Assembly: GCF_014202895.1 (NCBI RefSeq)
Contig: NZ_JACHHV010000002.1
Span: 1-64,000, forward strand
DNA: 64,000 nucleotides
Direction: 5' to 3'
Source: Lactovum miscens
Lineage (GTDB): Bacteria; Bacillota; Bacilli; Lactobacillales; Streptococcaceae
Shown here piece by piece: positions 45,014 through 53,903 of the stretch. Within the stretch, counting starts at the first letter, position 1; each line of letters begins with the position of its first letter. Below the pieces are notes generated by a model that saw only the letters and a list, made by a program, of their open reading frames with translations, had not been told where the DNA came from and did not search any database. The position numbers and the translations under genes are program-made.

Positions 45014-45219
45014 AAAAAGACGTCCAAAGGCGCCTAGAATGATTTTATAATTTATTCATATCATCTAGCGCCAAGCCGAAGCTCGAGTGATACAGATATT
45101 TTCCGCATCCCCACGACTGACAAATGCCTTTGTCCTCGTTCGGCAATGGTTACCTTTCAGCTGAATCTTCGAATGCCTCCTCATCAACTTACTCATTTAC
45201 ATTGCTACCTCTATGCGCT
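45014..45219 (-). promoter_or_regulatory. lysine riboswitch with terminator/antiterminator
   Basis: Minus-strand leader of dapA. The aptamer (about 45219 to 45067) has L-box features: AGAGGTAGC near the 5' end, GAAAGGTAACC, TTGCCGAA, GGCATTTGTCAGTCGTGGGG in part, and TCTGTATCACT. P1 is AGCGC with GCGCT. The P1 3' strand (45060-45072) can instead pair with 45029-45043 as an antiterminator; when P1 forms, AGGCGCC (from 45035) pairs with GGACGTCT (to 45018) and is followed by TTTTT, a terminator. This is an OFF switch. A further hairpin (44984-45003) precedes the dapA ribosome site. Confidence 0.9.
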
Positions 45220-45220
45220 G

Positions 45221-45249
45221 AGTATAACATTTTCTATTTCTTCTGTCTA
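45221..45249 (-). promoter_or_regulatory. promoter of the lysine operon
   Basis: Minus-strand -35 TAGACA (45244-45249), 17-bp spacer, -10 TATACT (45221-45226), placing the start at the 5' end of the riboswitch P1 helix. Confidence 0.8.
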
Positions 45250-45325
45250 GTTAAAATATTTTAAAAAGTGTATAATTGTTAGAAAATAATTGTCTGATAA
45301 AGAGAAGTCATTCAGAGGAGTACAC

Positions 45326-46498
45326 GTGGATTTAAAGAACCGCCTTAATAAGAACTTAAATAAAATTACTGTCTCTGCAATTCGTTTATTTGACCAAGAA
45401 GTGTCAACAATTCCAGGAATCCAAAAACTTACATTGGGAGAGCCTAACTTCTTTACGCCGGATCATGTGAAGCAAGCAGCAATCAAGTCTATTCAAGATA
45501 ATCAAAATCACTATACCCATAATGCCGGCTTAATCGAGTTGCGACAAGCCATCGCTGACTTTTATCAAGAGAAATATGCCCTTAAATTCAGAGCAGAAGA
45601 TGAAATCTTAACAACCGTCGGTGTCACAGAAGCTATTTCCACTGTTATATATTCAATTATTGAAGCAAATGATCAAATCCTCATCCCTGCACCTGCTTAC
45701 CCAGGATATGGTGCCCCAATTCTACTAAACGGTGGGGAAATTGTTGAAATTGATACACGTTCGGAAGGATTTCTGTTAACCCCATATCTGCTCGACAACA
45801 CTTTGAAAAATTCACCCCGTGCTAAAGCTCTAATTTTAAATTATCCTTCAAATCCAACTGGAGCAAGTTACAGCAGAGAACAATTAGCACAATTGGCTAA
45901 AGTCATCTCTCAATACAACATTTTTGTGATCGCCGATGAAGTTTATTCTGAGCTCAGTTATTCTTTGGAAGGCCACCATTCAATCGCAGAATTTATCCCT
46001 GAACAAACAATTATCTTAAATGGGTTGTCAAAATCTCATGCTATGACGGGTTGGCGTATCGGATATATTCTTGCACAGAGAGAATTAATTTCAGAATTTA
46101 CCAAGACACATCAATATCTAGTGACAGCAGCCTCAACTACTTCTCAATATGCGGCTTTAGAAGCACTAAGAAATGGCAAAGATGATCCTAATGTTATGAA
46201 AAAGGCTTATATTGAGCGCCGAGACTTCCTTGTCAAATCCTTAAAAACTTTAAATTTTCAAGTTATCAACCCAGCTGGGGCATTTTATATTTTTGCTAAA
46301 ATTCCAGAGTTTGTTTCTCTTAATTCTCATGACTTCTTACTGGATTTTGCTAAAAAGAAATCTTTCGCTTTTATACCCGGCTCTGCGTTCGGGAAATTTG
46401 GTGAGGGCTATGTCAGAATCAGTTATGCTTCTTCAATGGAGGTCATCAAAAGTGCTATGAGCGCACTAGATGACTATCTAAAAGAATATTTAAATTAA
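45326..46498 (+). CDS. class I/II aminotransferase (AraT/PatA; N-acetyl-LL-DAP aminotransferase candidate)
   Basis: 390-aa PLP-dependent aminotransferase. Motifs: LTLGEPNF, APAYPGYG, NYPSNPTGA, ADEVYSELSY, the PLP Lys in NGLSKSHAMTGWRIGY, and the carboxylate Arg in YVRISYA. Start GTG 45326 is chosen because AGAGGAG lies 5 nt upstream and related proteins begin with DLKNRLN. Homologues are annotated AraT (aromatic aminotransferase) or PatA (N-acetyl-LL-DAP aminotransferase). Divergent position next to dapA, and the absence of another aminotransferase in the cluster, favour PatA. TATAAT at 45271-45276 is a probable -10. Confidence 0.85.
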   Translation: MDLKNRLNKNLNKITVSAIRLFDQEVSTIPGIQKLTLGEPNFFTPDHVKQAAIKSIQDNQNHYTHNAGLIELRQAIADFYQEKYALKFRAEDEILTTVGVTEAISTVIYSIIEANDQILIPAPAYPGYGAPILLNGGEIVEIDTRSEGFLLTPYLLDNTLKNSPRAKALILNYPSNPTGASYSREQLAQLAKVISQYNIFVIADEVYSELSYSLEGHHSIAEFIPEQTIILNGLSKSHAMTGWRIGYILAQRELISEFTKTHQYLVTAASTTSQYAALEALRNGKDDPNVMKKAYIERRDFLVKSLKTLNFQVINPAGAFYIFAKIPEFVSLNSHDFLLDFAKKKSFAFIPGSAFGKFGEGYVRISYASSMEVIKSAMSALDDYLKEYLN

Positions 46499-46505
46499 AA
46501 TATCA

Positions 46506-46558
46506 GGATTAAAAAAACCTTTACCTTCTCGCATAGAAAGTAAAGGTTTTTTTAATCC
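46506..46558. terminator. bidirectional terminator between the aminotransferase gene and lysA
   Basis: A perfect 19-bp inverted repeat (GGATTAAAAAAACCTTTAC at 46506-46524 with its complement at 46540-46558) between convergent genes. Confidence 0.9.
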
Positions 46559-46566
46559 GATTTCAT

Positions 46567-47826
46567 TTAGTCCCAGTTAAGCCCTTTAAATGTTGCAAAG
46601 TAATCATCTTCAGTCTCTGCACGGCGAATCAGCTTGTAGCTACCATCCTCTTTAAGCAAAACTTCAGCTGAACGCAACTTTCCATTGTATTGATTCCCCA
46701 TAGAGTATCCATGAGCTCCAGTGTCATGGATGACCAGTAAATCACCTACTTCAATTTCTGGAAGTTGACGTTCAACCGCAAACTTATCATTATTTTCACA
46801 GAGTGATCCTGTCACATCATAAATGTGTGTCTCTTCCAAATTCTCTTTTCCAGCAATCGTTATATGATGATATGCCCCATAAATAGAAGGTCGCATCAAG
46901 TCAACAGAAGAGGCATCCACTCCAACATAATCCCTATAGGTATGCTTCAAATGCCTGACTCTTGTTACAAGATTTCCATATGGACCTAGCATAAATCTAC
47001 CAAGTTCAGTAAAGATTTTCACATTTGAAACAGAATTCTCTGTTAAAATCTCATGGTAAGCCCGCTCAACTTTTTTGCCAATCTCATAAATATCCGCAAT
47101 TTCATCTGTCGGTTTATAATTTACACCAATTCCACCTGACAAATTAACAAAACTTAAAGTCACTCCAGTTTCTTGTTTGATTTCCAAAAGAAAACTAAAA
47201 AGCTGACGAGCAAGCTCAGGATAATAATTATTTCCTTCAGTGTTAGAAGCCCAAAAAGCGTGAATCCCGAATTCTTTAACTCCAAAATCTTTTAGCCTTA
47301 TAATTCCTGCAAGAATTTGCTCTTTAGTCATCCCAAATTTTGATTCTTCTGGCTGGCTCATAATGTCAGTACCAAGATGAAATTCACCGCCTGGATTATA
47401 ACGCAAACAAATTGTTTTCGGAAAATCAAAATTTGCGTTTTTAAGAAAATCAATATGCTCAAATGCATCAAGATTAATATAAGCACCTAAATCTCTTGCC
47501 TTTTGATAGTCCTCAAGCGGAGTCACATTAGAAGAAAACATAACTTCTCCTGGTTGAAAACTTAGTCTTTTTGCCATGGTTAACTCCACATTACTGGCAC
47601 AGTCCAAACCACAATTTTCCTCCTGCAATATCTTCAAAATTGTTGGATTCGGTGTAGCTTTCACAGCAAAATATTCCTTAAAGCCTTTATTCCAAGAAAA
47701 AGCTTGGTTTAGGGCTTGAGCCTTCTCTCGAATACCTTTCTCATCGTATAGGTGGAAAGGTGTTGGAATATCATGAGCGATCTCTTCTAGTTTTTTCTGA
47801 TTTGTTAGAGCAAGCTTTTTTACCAT
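46567..47826 (-). CDS. lysA: diaminopimelate decarboxylase
   Basis: 419-aa fold type III PLP enzyme, final step to L-lysine. The PLP Lys is in EYFAVKATP (about residue 54), the glycine loop is NLSGGIGVN, the substrate loop is GRFMLGPYGNL and the C-terminal part has TGSLCENND with the conserved Cys and IHDTGAHGYSM. The ribosome site is weak (GTGAG). It is convergent with the aminotransferase gene and outside the riboswitch operon, so its control may differ. Confidence 0.95.
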   Translation of the reverse strand: MVKKLALTNQKKLEEIAHDIPTPFHLYDEKGIREKAQALNQAFSWNKGFKEYFAVKATPNPTILKILQEENCGLDCASNVELTMAKRLSFQPGEVMFSSNVTPLEDYQKARDLGAYINLDAFEHIDFLKNANFDFPKTICLRYNPGGEFHLGTDIMSQPEESKFGMTKEQILAGIIRLKDFGVKEFGIHAFWASNTEGNNYYPELARQLFSFLLEIKQETGVTLSFVNLSGGIGVNYKPTDEIADIYEIGKKVERAYHEILTENSVSNVKIFTELGRFMLGPYGNLVTRVRHLKHTYRDYVGVDASSVDLMRPSIYGAYHHITIAGKENLEETHIYDVTGSLCENNDKFAVERQLPEIEVGDLLVIHDTGAHGYSMGNQYNGKLRSAEVLLKEDGSYKLIRRAETEDDYFATFKGLNWD

Positions 47827-47902
47827 AGCTCACTATAGCATATCTATCTTAATTTTTCTATATAAGTTTCTTTATTTTTATTCAAATTTACTTTGCATAA
47901 TA

Positions 47903-48500
47903 TCAGGTCATCTCACCTCTAAAAAACTCGGAAACACCTTCAAAATCTCGGTCGTAGTTTTTACAAAAACGAGCATCTATAACATACATTTCTGACAAAT
48001 CTTTGTGAGCTTCAGGTGTCACTTGACCAGTCCAATAATGAGATTGCCTATCTCTATAGATTTCAATAGCTTGACATGCTAGTTCTTTGTCCTTAATTGG
48101 AAAATCTTTATTAAGTAAATCGACAACCTTTTCATGTTCTGCTTCTAATTTTTGAAAGTCTTCTTTCGACATTTTAAGGTATTTCCCATTTGACGCGGCT
48201 ATTTTTTCCTTGCCATGCTTTTCAAGAATCTCTTTACCAAATTTGACTTCTTTTTCTGAAAGGCTCAAAATCAATTTAGGCAAAAATAACACCTTTTTTA
48301 AGTCGGATTAAGTGCTGTGATAAGCCTAATTTCTAAGAGAGGTAAATCAAGTTCACGCAAACTCGTGATAAAAAAATTCGACTTATATCTGCTTGACTGT
48401 AACTACGATATGAATTTTCATCCCTTTCAGGACAAAGAATCCCTGCTTCCTCACATACTATGAGTGTTCCAGAACTTAAGCCAATCTTTTTTATATTCAT
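47903..48500 (-). pseudogene. frameshifted MerR-family regulator with TipAS domain
   Basis: The minus strand begins with a shortened MerR helix-turn-helix (MNIKKIGLSSGTLIV, EEAGILCPERDENSYRSYSQ), shifts frame after ADISRIF into LRELDLPLLEIRLITALNP, reaches a stop, then resumes as the TipAS ligand-binding domain to 47903 (FGKEILEKHGKEKI, YWTGQVTPEAHKDL, YVIDARFCKNYDRDFEGV). Two breaks and a loss of the linker make it non-functional as one protein. TipAS regulators sense thiopeptide-like drugs. The 129-codon 3' part is still open but has no convincing start. Confidence 0.75.
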
Positions 48501-48576
48501 TTTCACCTCATATACATATTTTACATCTTGACATGAAGGCAATGTCAACAACTTAAGTAGATTTTCGTAAAAAAAA

Positions 48577-48592
48577 CGTTCCTGAAGGAACG
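48577..48592 (-). terminator. terminator of the origin-proximal cluster after hpt
   Basis: CGTTCC/GGAACG with a TTCA loop; the minus-strand exit is followed by TTTTTTTT. It lies about 13 nt after the hpt stop. Confidence 0.9.
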
Positions 48593-48604
48593 CTTTCTAA
48601 TTGT

Positions 48605-49144
48605 TTATCCCATGTAAACTTCTTGCTTCAAAACACCAACATATGGCAAATTACGATATTTTTCATCATAATCAAGTCCAAATCCAACTACAAATTCATT
48701 CGGAATTGGGAAGCCTGTGTAATCAGCTTCAATTTCAACTTTGCGACCTTCTTTTTTGTCAAGCATAGTAACGATTGTTACCTTTGCTCCACGATGCTCA
48801 AGTAATTCTTTCAGATACTTAAGTGTCAAGCCAGTATCAATGATGTCTTCAACAATAATAATGTCACGTCCATTAACGGGGGTGTCTAGATCCATGATCA
48901 TCTTCACTTCACCAGAAGTCTTAGTTCCACCATGATAAGAAGAAACAGCCATAAAATCCATTTCAACATGTATATCAATTCGCTTTACAAGCTCTGCTAA
49001 GAAAGGAATAGAACCACGGAGAATACCTAAGATTAAAGGAGTCTTTCCTTCAAAATCTTTAGTCAGTTGAGCACCAATTTCTTTCGAACGTATGGTGATT
49101 TCTTCCTCGGTAATTAAAACCTTTTCAATATCTTTTTCAAGCAT
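48605..49144 (-). CDS. hpt: hypoxanthine phosphoribosyltransferase
   Basis: 179-aa purine salvage enzyme making IMP/GMP from hypoxanthine/guanine and PRPP. The PRPP-binding motif [13 protein letters not shown] is near residues 95-107, the PPi loop is ILRGSIPF and the C-terminal base-binding region is [13 protein letters not shown]. Follows tilS by 13 nt, the usual hpt position in Bacillales and Lactobacillales. Confidence 0.96.
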   Translation of the reverse strand: MLEKDIEKVLITEEEITIRSKEIGAQLTKDFEGKTPLILGILRGSIPFLAELVKRIDIHVEMDFMAVSSYHGGTKTSGEVKMIMDLDTPVNGRDIIIVEDIIDTGLTLKYLKELLEHRGAKVTIVTMLDKKEGRKVEIEADYTGFPIPNEFVVGFGLDYDEKYRNLPYVGVLKQEVYMG

Positions 49145-49157
49145 TTAGCTTCTCCTC

Positions 49158-50411
49158 TTATCTTGAGCGGACCCTTGTCCAGATTGTTCTCTTAATTTTA
49201 GCACTTTGCAAGTCTAAGCTCAAATCTGAAGTCGTCGAAATTGAGGGAATTGCATAAATCTCTGGCCCTACTGCAATAACTGGAAAATCACGATTTTCCA
49301 AATCTATCTTATTATCAATAAAAAACTTTTTCAGTGTCTTTCTTTTACCGTGAAACTGGATTGAATCCCCACTCTCACGGATTCTTATCTCATAATCCAT
49401 ATCAACTGGAAAATTAACCTCTAAATAACTTGAATTGTTCGGATTTTTCTCTAAAACTTCAAGCTCTTTTTCACTCTTACTTGAATCAATATAAAAATCA
49501 GTTGAATCTTTGACAAAATAATAGACTTTTGAAATTAATCCGTGATATTGTTGCGGGCGCCTAACAATTTTTAGTAGGTCATTAAAGGTTCTTTTATTAA
49601 GTTTCAATTCCTGAAATTGAACCAAGTATTTTTGAAAAATAAAATACTGCAATCCTTCACTTTGGCTCAAAAACATCGATAAATTTACTCGCTTCCCAAC
49701 TAGATCAAGACCATTAATTTGCTCATCAATAATTGCCAATGCAAGCCTACTTTCATCAGCTAAATCAATTAGTACTTCCTGAATTTTAGGATTTTCCACT
49801 TTCAATTCAGGCAAATAAATATTCCTAACTCGATTTCGTAAATGTTCATTTTCGGAATTTGTTTTATCTTCAAAGAAAAAATCAGCATTTAGTTCTGACT
49901 TCTCAAATGTTAAAAAAGGACGAATTAACTCCCCTCCAGCAAAATATTGTCTTTCCAATATGCCATTTAAGTGACGTAAACGTCTTCCAGTCAACAATCG
50001 CATAAAAACAGTTTCAGCTTGGTCTCCTTTATGATGTGCCGTCACTAAAACTGTAAAAGCATTTTCTTTCATAACCTTTTCAAAATAATCATATCTAAAT
50101 TTTCGAGCTGCTTCCTCACTAAAAGTTCCTGAAAACTCAGCAAAGTAAAAAGGAACTCCTAACTCAGCCATTTTGTTTCTGAGGTAAGCTTCTTCATAAT
50201 CAGATGCCTGTCTAACTTTATGATTAATATGGGCGACAGCCAATTTAATTCCAAAAGATTCTCTTAAATTGTAGAGCCAATTAAAAAGAGTCATTGAATC
50301 TTGACCGCCAGATAAGGCAATTAGAACTCGCTTATTTTTCTCAAAGAATTTCTTTTTTAGACAGAGCTTATAGAATTTGTACTCATTTGGACTCATTTTA
50401 GGGTTCGTCAT
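49158..50411 (-). CDS. tilS: tRNA(Ile)-lysidine synthase
   Basis: 417-aa enzyme that converts C34 of the tRNA(Ile) CAU anticodon to lysidine. The PP-loop ATPase motif ALSGGQDSMTLF is at about residues 32-43 and AHINHKVRQAS and VTAHHKGDQAETVFMRL (in parts) follow; the C-terminal TilS domain begins near residue 340 (IQFHGKRKTLKKFF). Its ATG overlaps the preceding gene's stop by 4 nt. An essential gene in this family. Confidence 0.94.
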   Translation of the reverse strand: MTNPKMSPNEYKFYKLCLKKKFFEKNKRVLIALSGGQDSMTLFNWLYNLRESFGIKLAVAHINHKVRQASDYEEAYLRNKMAELGVPFYFAEFSGTFSEEAARKFRYDYFEKVMKENAFTVLVTAHHKGDQAETVFMRLLTGRRLRHLNGILERQYFAGGELIRPFLTFEKSELNADFFFEDKTNSENEHLRNRVRNIYLPELKVENPKIQEVLIDLADESRLALAIIDEQINGLDLVGKRVNLSMFLSQSEGLQYFIFQKYLVQFQELKLNKRTFNDLLKIVRRPQQYHGLISKVYYFVKDSTDFYIDSSKSEKELEVLEKNPNNSSYLEVNFPVDMDYEIRIRESGDSIQFHGKRKTLKKFFIDNKIDLENRDFPVIAVGPEIYAIPSISTTSDLSLDLQSAKIKRTIWTRVRSR

Positions 50412-51745
50412 TTCATCACCTCATAAACTGTTTTGGAGATCTCAGTAATGACGCTGTCCGGCTGGTTTCCTGTTGTCATTACCACCAAAATATATGGTTG
50501 ACTGGTAAAAACAACTGCTGCATCATGATTTTCTTCATCTGTAATTCCTATTTTGTGGGCAACAGAAACTTCATCCGGAATTGCGGCTTCAATACGGCTA
50601 CCATCATAGGATGTATCAAATAAAGAGTTGAATGCTGCACCTCCTTCATCATAGAGACCATTCAGAACATTTGCTACCATATTAGTATTTGCTTTTCTCG
50701 TGTCAAATGACCAAGTCTTTCCAGCTAATTTATTGATTGTCGTTTGGAAAGATAGTGAAAACTTTCCTGTTTCATAATATGACAGCATATTTGATGCCAC
50801 GTTATCAGATTCCTTTGCAGTCAAGTTAATGAGATCCTGCAAACTATACATTTGATCGTCTGCCGTCTTACTCATTGACCCTGTTCCAGATGGAACAAAG
50901 GCTCGCCATGCGGTATCATCAACTTCTGGAACATATTTAAGTTGGTCTGACAGACTTGCTTTGCCATCAAGGATTTGTTTTTGCGTCCAATAAAGAATTG
51001 CAAGCTTCCAGAGACTTGCTGAATAAATCATACGATCGGAGTTGACAGATGCTGTAAACTTGCTGTCAAGTAACTTTGCTGTAATTGAAACATTTGGATT
51101 GTTCCCATATTTTGAAATTAAAGTCTTCTGAAGAACTGTGAGTTTTGGATCTTCTAAACTCACAGATTTTGCATCCAGCCAGGCCGTTCGGCCACCATCA
51201 AATGATACTTCGTAATAAGTTCCCCAGTGAGTAGTTGCTATGGCTAAAGTTTTTAAAGCCTGATTTCCATCAATTGTAAGATATTGCTTATTATCATAAC
51301 TTGTAAAGGGACTGTAAAGGGAGTTGACAGTGTTTGTCGTGTAAACAGTTGTTGAGATTTTTTTATTAGACAAAATAACATCCGAACCAACGTTTTTAGC
51401 ATTTGCAGAGATAAAACTGCCATCTGAAAGTTTGTAAACAGGAGGATATCCAGATTGATCTATTAAGTCAGCAATAGAAAGTCTAGTGTTTGATTTAATT
51501 GTATTTTTGACAGAGTTTAAAGTTTGGTCAGTATAACTTTGAATCTCTTTTAAAGAGATTGCCCTGTCAGGAATTACTGAAAGATACTTGGCAATTGGAG
51601 GTCTTTTGACAACCTCTACTTTATCTTTTTTAGGAAGTAAAAAAAATGCTGGTAACAAAAAAATTATCAGCGCTAAAAGTGGAAGCCATCTCTGTTTGAT
51701 GGCTTCAATTGTTTTTTTACTATTTTGCTTTAGACTTTGCAGCAT
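50408..51745 (-). CDS. membrane-anchored class A beta-lactamase-like serine hydrolase
   Basis: 445-aa protein with one N-terminal TM helix (WLPLLALIIFLLPAFFLL, about residues 20-37), a middle extracellular region of about 180 residues, and a C-terminal beta-lactamase-fold domain. Active-site motifs are SASLWK (SxxK, about residue 243), SDN in KESDNVAS, and HKIG in place of KTG. Homologues lie at the same place beside tilS in streptococci. It is more likely a wall-associated peptidase or pseudoenzyme than a drug-resistance beta-lactamase. AGGA lies 9 nt before the ATG, and it overlaps the HpaB-family gene by 26 nt. Confidence 0.82.
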   Translation of the reverse strand: MLQSLKQNSKKTIEAIKQRWLPLLALIIFLLPAFFLLPKKDKVEVVKRPPIAKYLSVIPDRAISLKEIQSYTDQTLNSVKNTIKSNTRLSIADLIDQSGYPPVYKLSDGSFISANAKNVGSDVILSNKKISTTVYTTNTVNSLYSPFTSYDNKQYLTIDGNQALKTLAIATTHWGTYYEVSFDGGRTAWLDAKSVSLEDPKLTVLQKTLISKYGNNPNVSITAKLLDSKFTASVNSDRMIYSASLWKLAILYWTQKQILDGKASLSDQLKYVPEVDDTAWRAFVPSGTGSMSKTADDQMYSLQDLINLTAKESDNVASNMLSYYETGKFSLSFQTTINKLAGKTWSFDTRKANTNMVANVLNGLYDEGGAAFNSLFDTSYDGSRIEAAIPDEVSVAHKIGITDEENHDAAVVFTSQPYILVVMTTGNQPDSVITEISKTVYEVMK

Positions 51746-53162
51746 CCCCTAAAATCCTATTAATCATATCATTTCCAGCAGATAAATCTTCATTTTGCCA
51801 GTGTTGAATCTTGATGAACATTGGATTACCACCATGTAGTAATTCATAGGTACGTTGACGTTGACCAAATGATTCATTTGCTACATCCCACGCTAAATTC
51901 AAAAGTAATGCACGTTCTTCAGCTAACATCAAAGGACTTGTTAAACTTGATTTTAAAATATCTGCAATCTCAGGGATTTCAAACTGTTTAAAGTCAGGAA
52001 CTCCAACGGCTGAACCACTTGAAAACTCTGCAATCACTGACAAAACTTCATCATAGTATTTAGTCAATGTTGAACGCACTGCCAATAAGATTTGCATATT
52101 AGGTGTGTAAACATCACCTTCCATGTGACCAGTTGATTCACTAGCTACAACAGATGCGCGTATCATTTCCAAGTTGATAGTCAAGTTACCTAGAATTTCT
52201 TGAACACGCGTAAAGCCAGTTAATCCTAACTTCTCAGCCAATTTTACCGCGAGGGCAGTTGCAAATTCAAGTTTGACCGAGCCACGAACCTCATCTTGGT
52301 GCGCTGTATGAACAAAGATACCACTTCCTGCAAAGAAGGCATTTGATAAGTCAACATTACCGCAAACAAAGAGATTTTCATTAGGAATAAAGACATCATC
52401 GAAGATGATGAAGGCATCCAACTCATCAAAGGCATTAGCCAAGGGATGATCACGTAAGTCATCACCTCGAAAGGTTGGCTTACGACATACGGTCTTGACT
52501 CCCTTAGCATTTAGTGGCAACCAAAAAGCCAATGCAAATTTTGAATCTTCTGGATGAAGACCTGGTAAATTAAAAACTAATAGTTGATCCGCAAATGGGG
52601 CAAGTGTATTAACTTGCTTAGCCCCCCGAACTACTACTCCATCTTCTCTTTGCTCTTTAATCCAGACACCAGCAAATTCTTCACCTTGATCTAATAATTG
52701 CTGTAGACCTTTACTACGATCAAGTTGTGGATTTTGAATAGCATGAGAAACGAATAAATCATCATGACGAATTGTTTTTGCCCAATTTAAGGCATTCTCA
52801 AAATAATTCGCTTTCTTATCTGATCCAAGAACAGAGGCATATTCTGGCAAGATTGCTACACCTGTGTCAATAAAGTCTGGTGTACGGCCTAACATACCGC
52901 ACGATTCACGTGCAATCTTCTCGTAAACCTTACGTTTTTCAATCAAGTCTTCAGTTGAACGCGGGGTAATGAAAAGCTTGGATATGGACTCTCCATTTTC
53001 ATCCTCAAAACTCATGGAAGGATCCGTTTCACGCAATTTGTAGTATCTCTGAATTACCTTTAGCGTTTTTGAAAAAATTACTTCAGTGGTCAAATCCTCA
53101 ATTTTTTTTCCATTAAAAAAGACTTCACGACCGTCATTCAAATTTCCGTTTTTGGTTGTCAT
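51720..53162 (-). CDS. HpaB-family flavin-dependent monooxygenase (4-hydroxyphenylacetate 3-hydroxylase-like)
   Basis: 480-aa protein of the HpaB/YoaI two-component monooxygenase superfamily (also including 4-hydroxybutyryl-CoA dehydratase). Features: FFNGKKIEDLTT at the start, HAIQNPQLDR, VVVRGAKQVNTLAPFADQ in parts (beta-barrel flavin region), FDDVFIPNENLF and FVHTAHQDEVRGSVKLEFA in parts (helical domain). Its start codon directly abuts the divIC stop (TAAATG) with AAGGA 7 nt upstream, so it is fully embedded in the cell-division/tRNA operon. No HpaC-type flavin reductase is nearby. Substrate unknown. Confidence 0.85.
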   Translation of the reverse strand: MTTKNGNLNDGREVFFNGKKIEDLTTEVIFSKTLKVIQRYYKLRETDPSMSFEDENGESISKLFITPRSTEDLIEKRKVYEKIARESCGMLGRTPDFIDTGVAILPEYASVLGSDKKANYFENALNWAKTIRHDDLFVSHAIQNPQLDRSKGLQQLLDQGEEFAGVWIKEQREDGVVVRGAKQVNTLAPFADQLLVFNLPGLHPEDSKFALAFWLPLNAKGVKTVCRKPTFRGDDLRDHPLANAFDELDAFIIFDDVFIPNENLFVCGNVDLSNAFFAGSGIFVHTAHQDEVRGSVKLEFATALAVKLAEKLGLTGFTRVQEILGNLTINLEMIRASVVASESTGHMEGDVYTPNMQILLAVRSTLTKYYDEVLSVIAEFSSGSAVGVPDFKQFEIPEIADILKSSLTSPLMLAEERALLLNLAWDVANESFGQRQRTYELLHGGNPMFIKIQHWQNEDLSAGNDMINRILGDAAKSKAK

Positions 53163-53567
53163 TTAATTTCCTTCATTTTGTGTCGCAACACTGCTTGACG
53201 AGCTAGGTGTTGTAAATATTTTCTCGCCCGGCTTCACAAATTGATAGCGTGCTCTTGCATACTTTTGTAAATAAACGGAGTTTTGCATGTTCTTAATAAG
53301 CTCTGCCTGACTAGATGCCATGTATTTTATATCTTTGCTTTGGGAAATGGTCCTTGTTTCTGTTGTCCGGGCACTTTGGAGGGACTGAAAAGATTTAACT
53401 AGACCATAGGTAGGAATTGCTAATACAATAACAACAGTAATCAAAATTAAACCCAAAAACTTTCTTTTTGGTCCACTAGATGTTTGCCTGTGTTTTGCCA
53501 TTTGTTGATTGGTATATTCATTATTTAAACGCACGACGCGTGGTTTATTATTCGTCTGTTGGTCCAT
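53163..53567 (-). CDS. divIC: septum formation initiator DivIC/FtsB-like
   Basis: 134-aa bitopic membrane protein of the divisome. A cytoplasmic basic N-terminus is followed by one TM helix ([20 protein letters not shown], about residues 39-58), a short coiled-coil and the family end [20 protein letters not shown]. The start MDQQTNN is preferred because GGAGG sits 5 nt before it; an ATG four codons earlier lacks a ribosome site. The gene begins within the 3' end of rqcP (20-nt overlap). Confidence 0.88.
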   Translation of the reverse strand: MDQQTNNKPRVVRLNNEYTNQQMAKHRQTSSGPKRKFLGLILITVVIVLAIPTYGLVKSFQSLQSARTTETRTISQSKDIKYMASSQAELIKNMQNSVYLQKYARARYQFVKPGEKIFTTPSSSSSVATQNEGN

Positions 53568-53832
53568 CTGAACCTCCATTAATACGAGTTTCCTTCACGA
53601 TTTCATACATTTTTTCAGCGTCATCTTTGCGAACATTTTCAGTAAGTAAAAGTACACGTGCCTCAAGAATTTTATTCCCAAAGCGAATGTTAATGAGGTC
53701 ACCAATTTTTAAACTCGTTCCTGCTTTCGCAAGTTTTCCATTGACTTGAACACGGCCCTTATCTGTGACTTCTTTGGCAACTGGACGGCGTTTAATAATA
53801 CGCGAAACTTTTAAGAATTTGTCTAGTCTCAT
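53548..53832 (-). CDS. rqcP: S4-domain RNA-binding protein RqcP (YabO/HslR-like)
   Basis: 94-aa protein made of an S4 RNA-binding domain ([21 protein letters not shown] at the start, in parts; [23 protein letters not shown]). RqcP binds stalled 50S subunits and works with RqcH in alanine tailing. Located between mfd and divIC exactly as in Bacillus and streptococci. [10 protein letters not shown] tail encodes the downstream ribosome site. Confidence 0.92.
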   Translation of the reverse strand: MRLDKFLKVSRIIKRRPVAKEVTDKGRVQVNGKLAKAGTSLKIGDLINIRFGNKILEARVLLLTENVRKDDAEKMYEIVKETRINGGSDGPTDE

Positions 53833-53903
53833 AGGTAAAATTATAGCATTTTAAGCCCCTATTTCAAAGCTACTTGTAAAATTATAACTAATCAGTAAAA
53901 AAT

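Noticed and set aside
48903-48990. tRNA or rRNA genes
   Set aside because: Scanned the intergenic regions for acceptor/T-loop patterns (GGTTCGAATC type) and found none; no RNA gene other than the riboswitch and sRNA candidates can be supported.
50408-51745. Beta-lactamase resistance gene
   Set aside because: SxxK and SDN are present but KTG is replaced by KIG, the protein is membrane-anchored with a large extra domain, and the gene has a conserved housekeeping position beside tilS.
53559-53579. Earlier ATG for divIC giving four extra residues
   Set aside because: The GGAGG ribosome site lies between this ATG and the next one, so only the downstream ATG (53567) is properly spaced.
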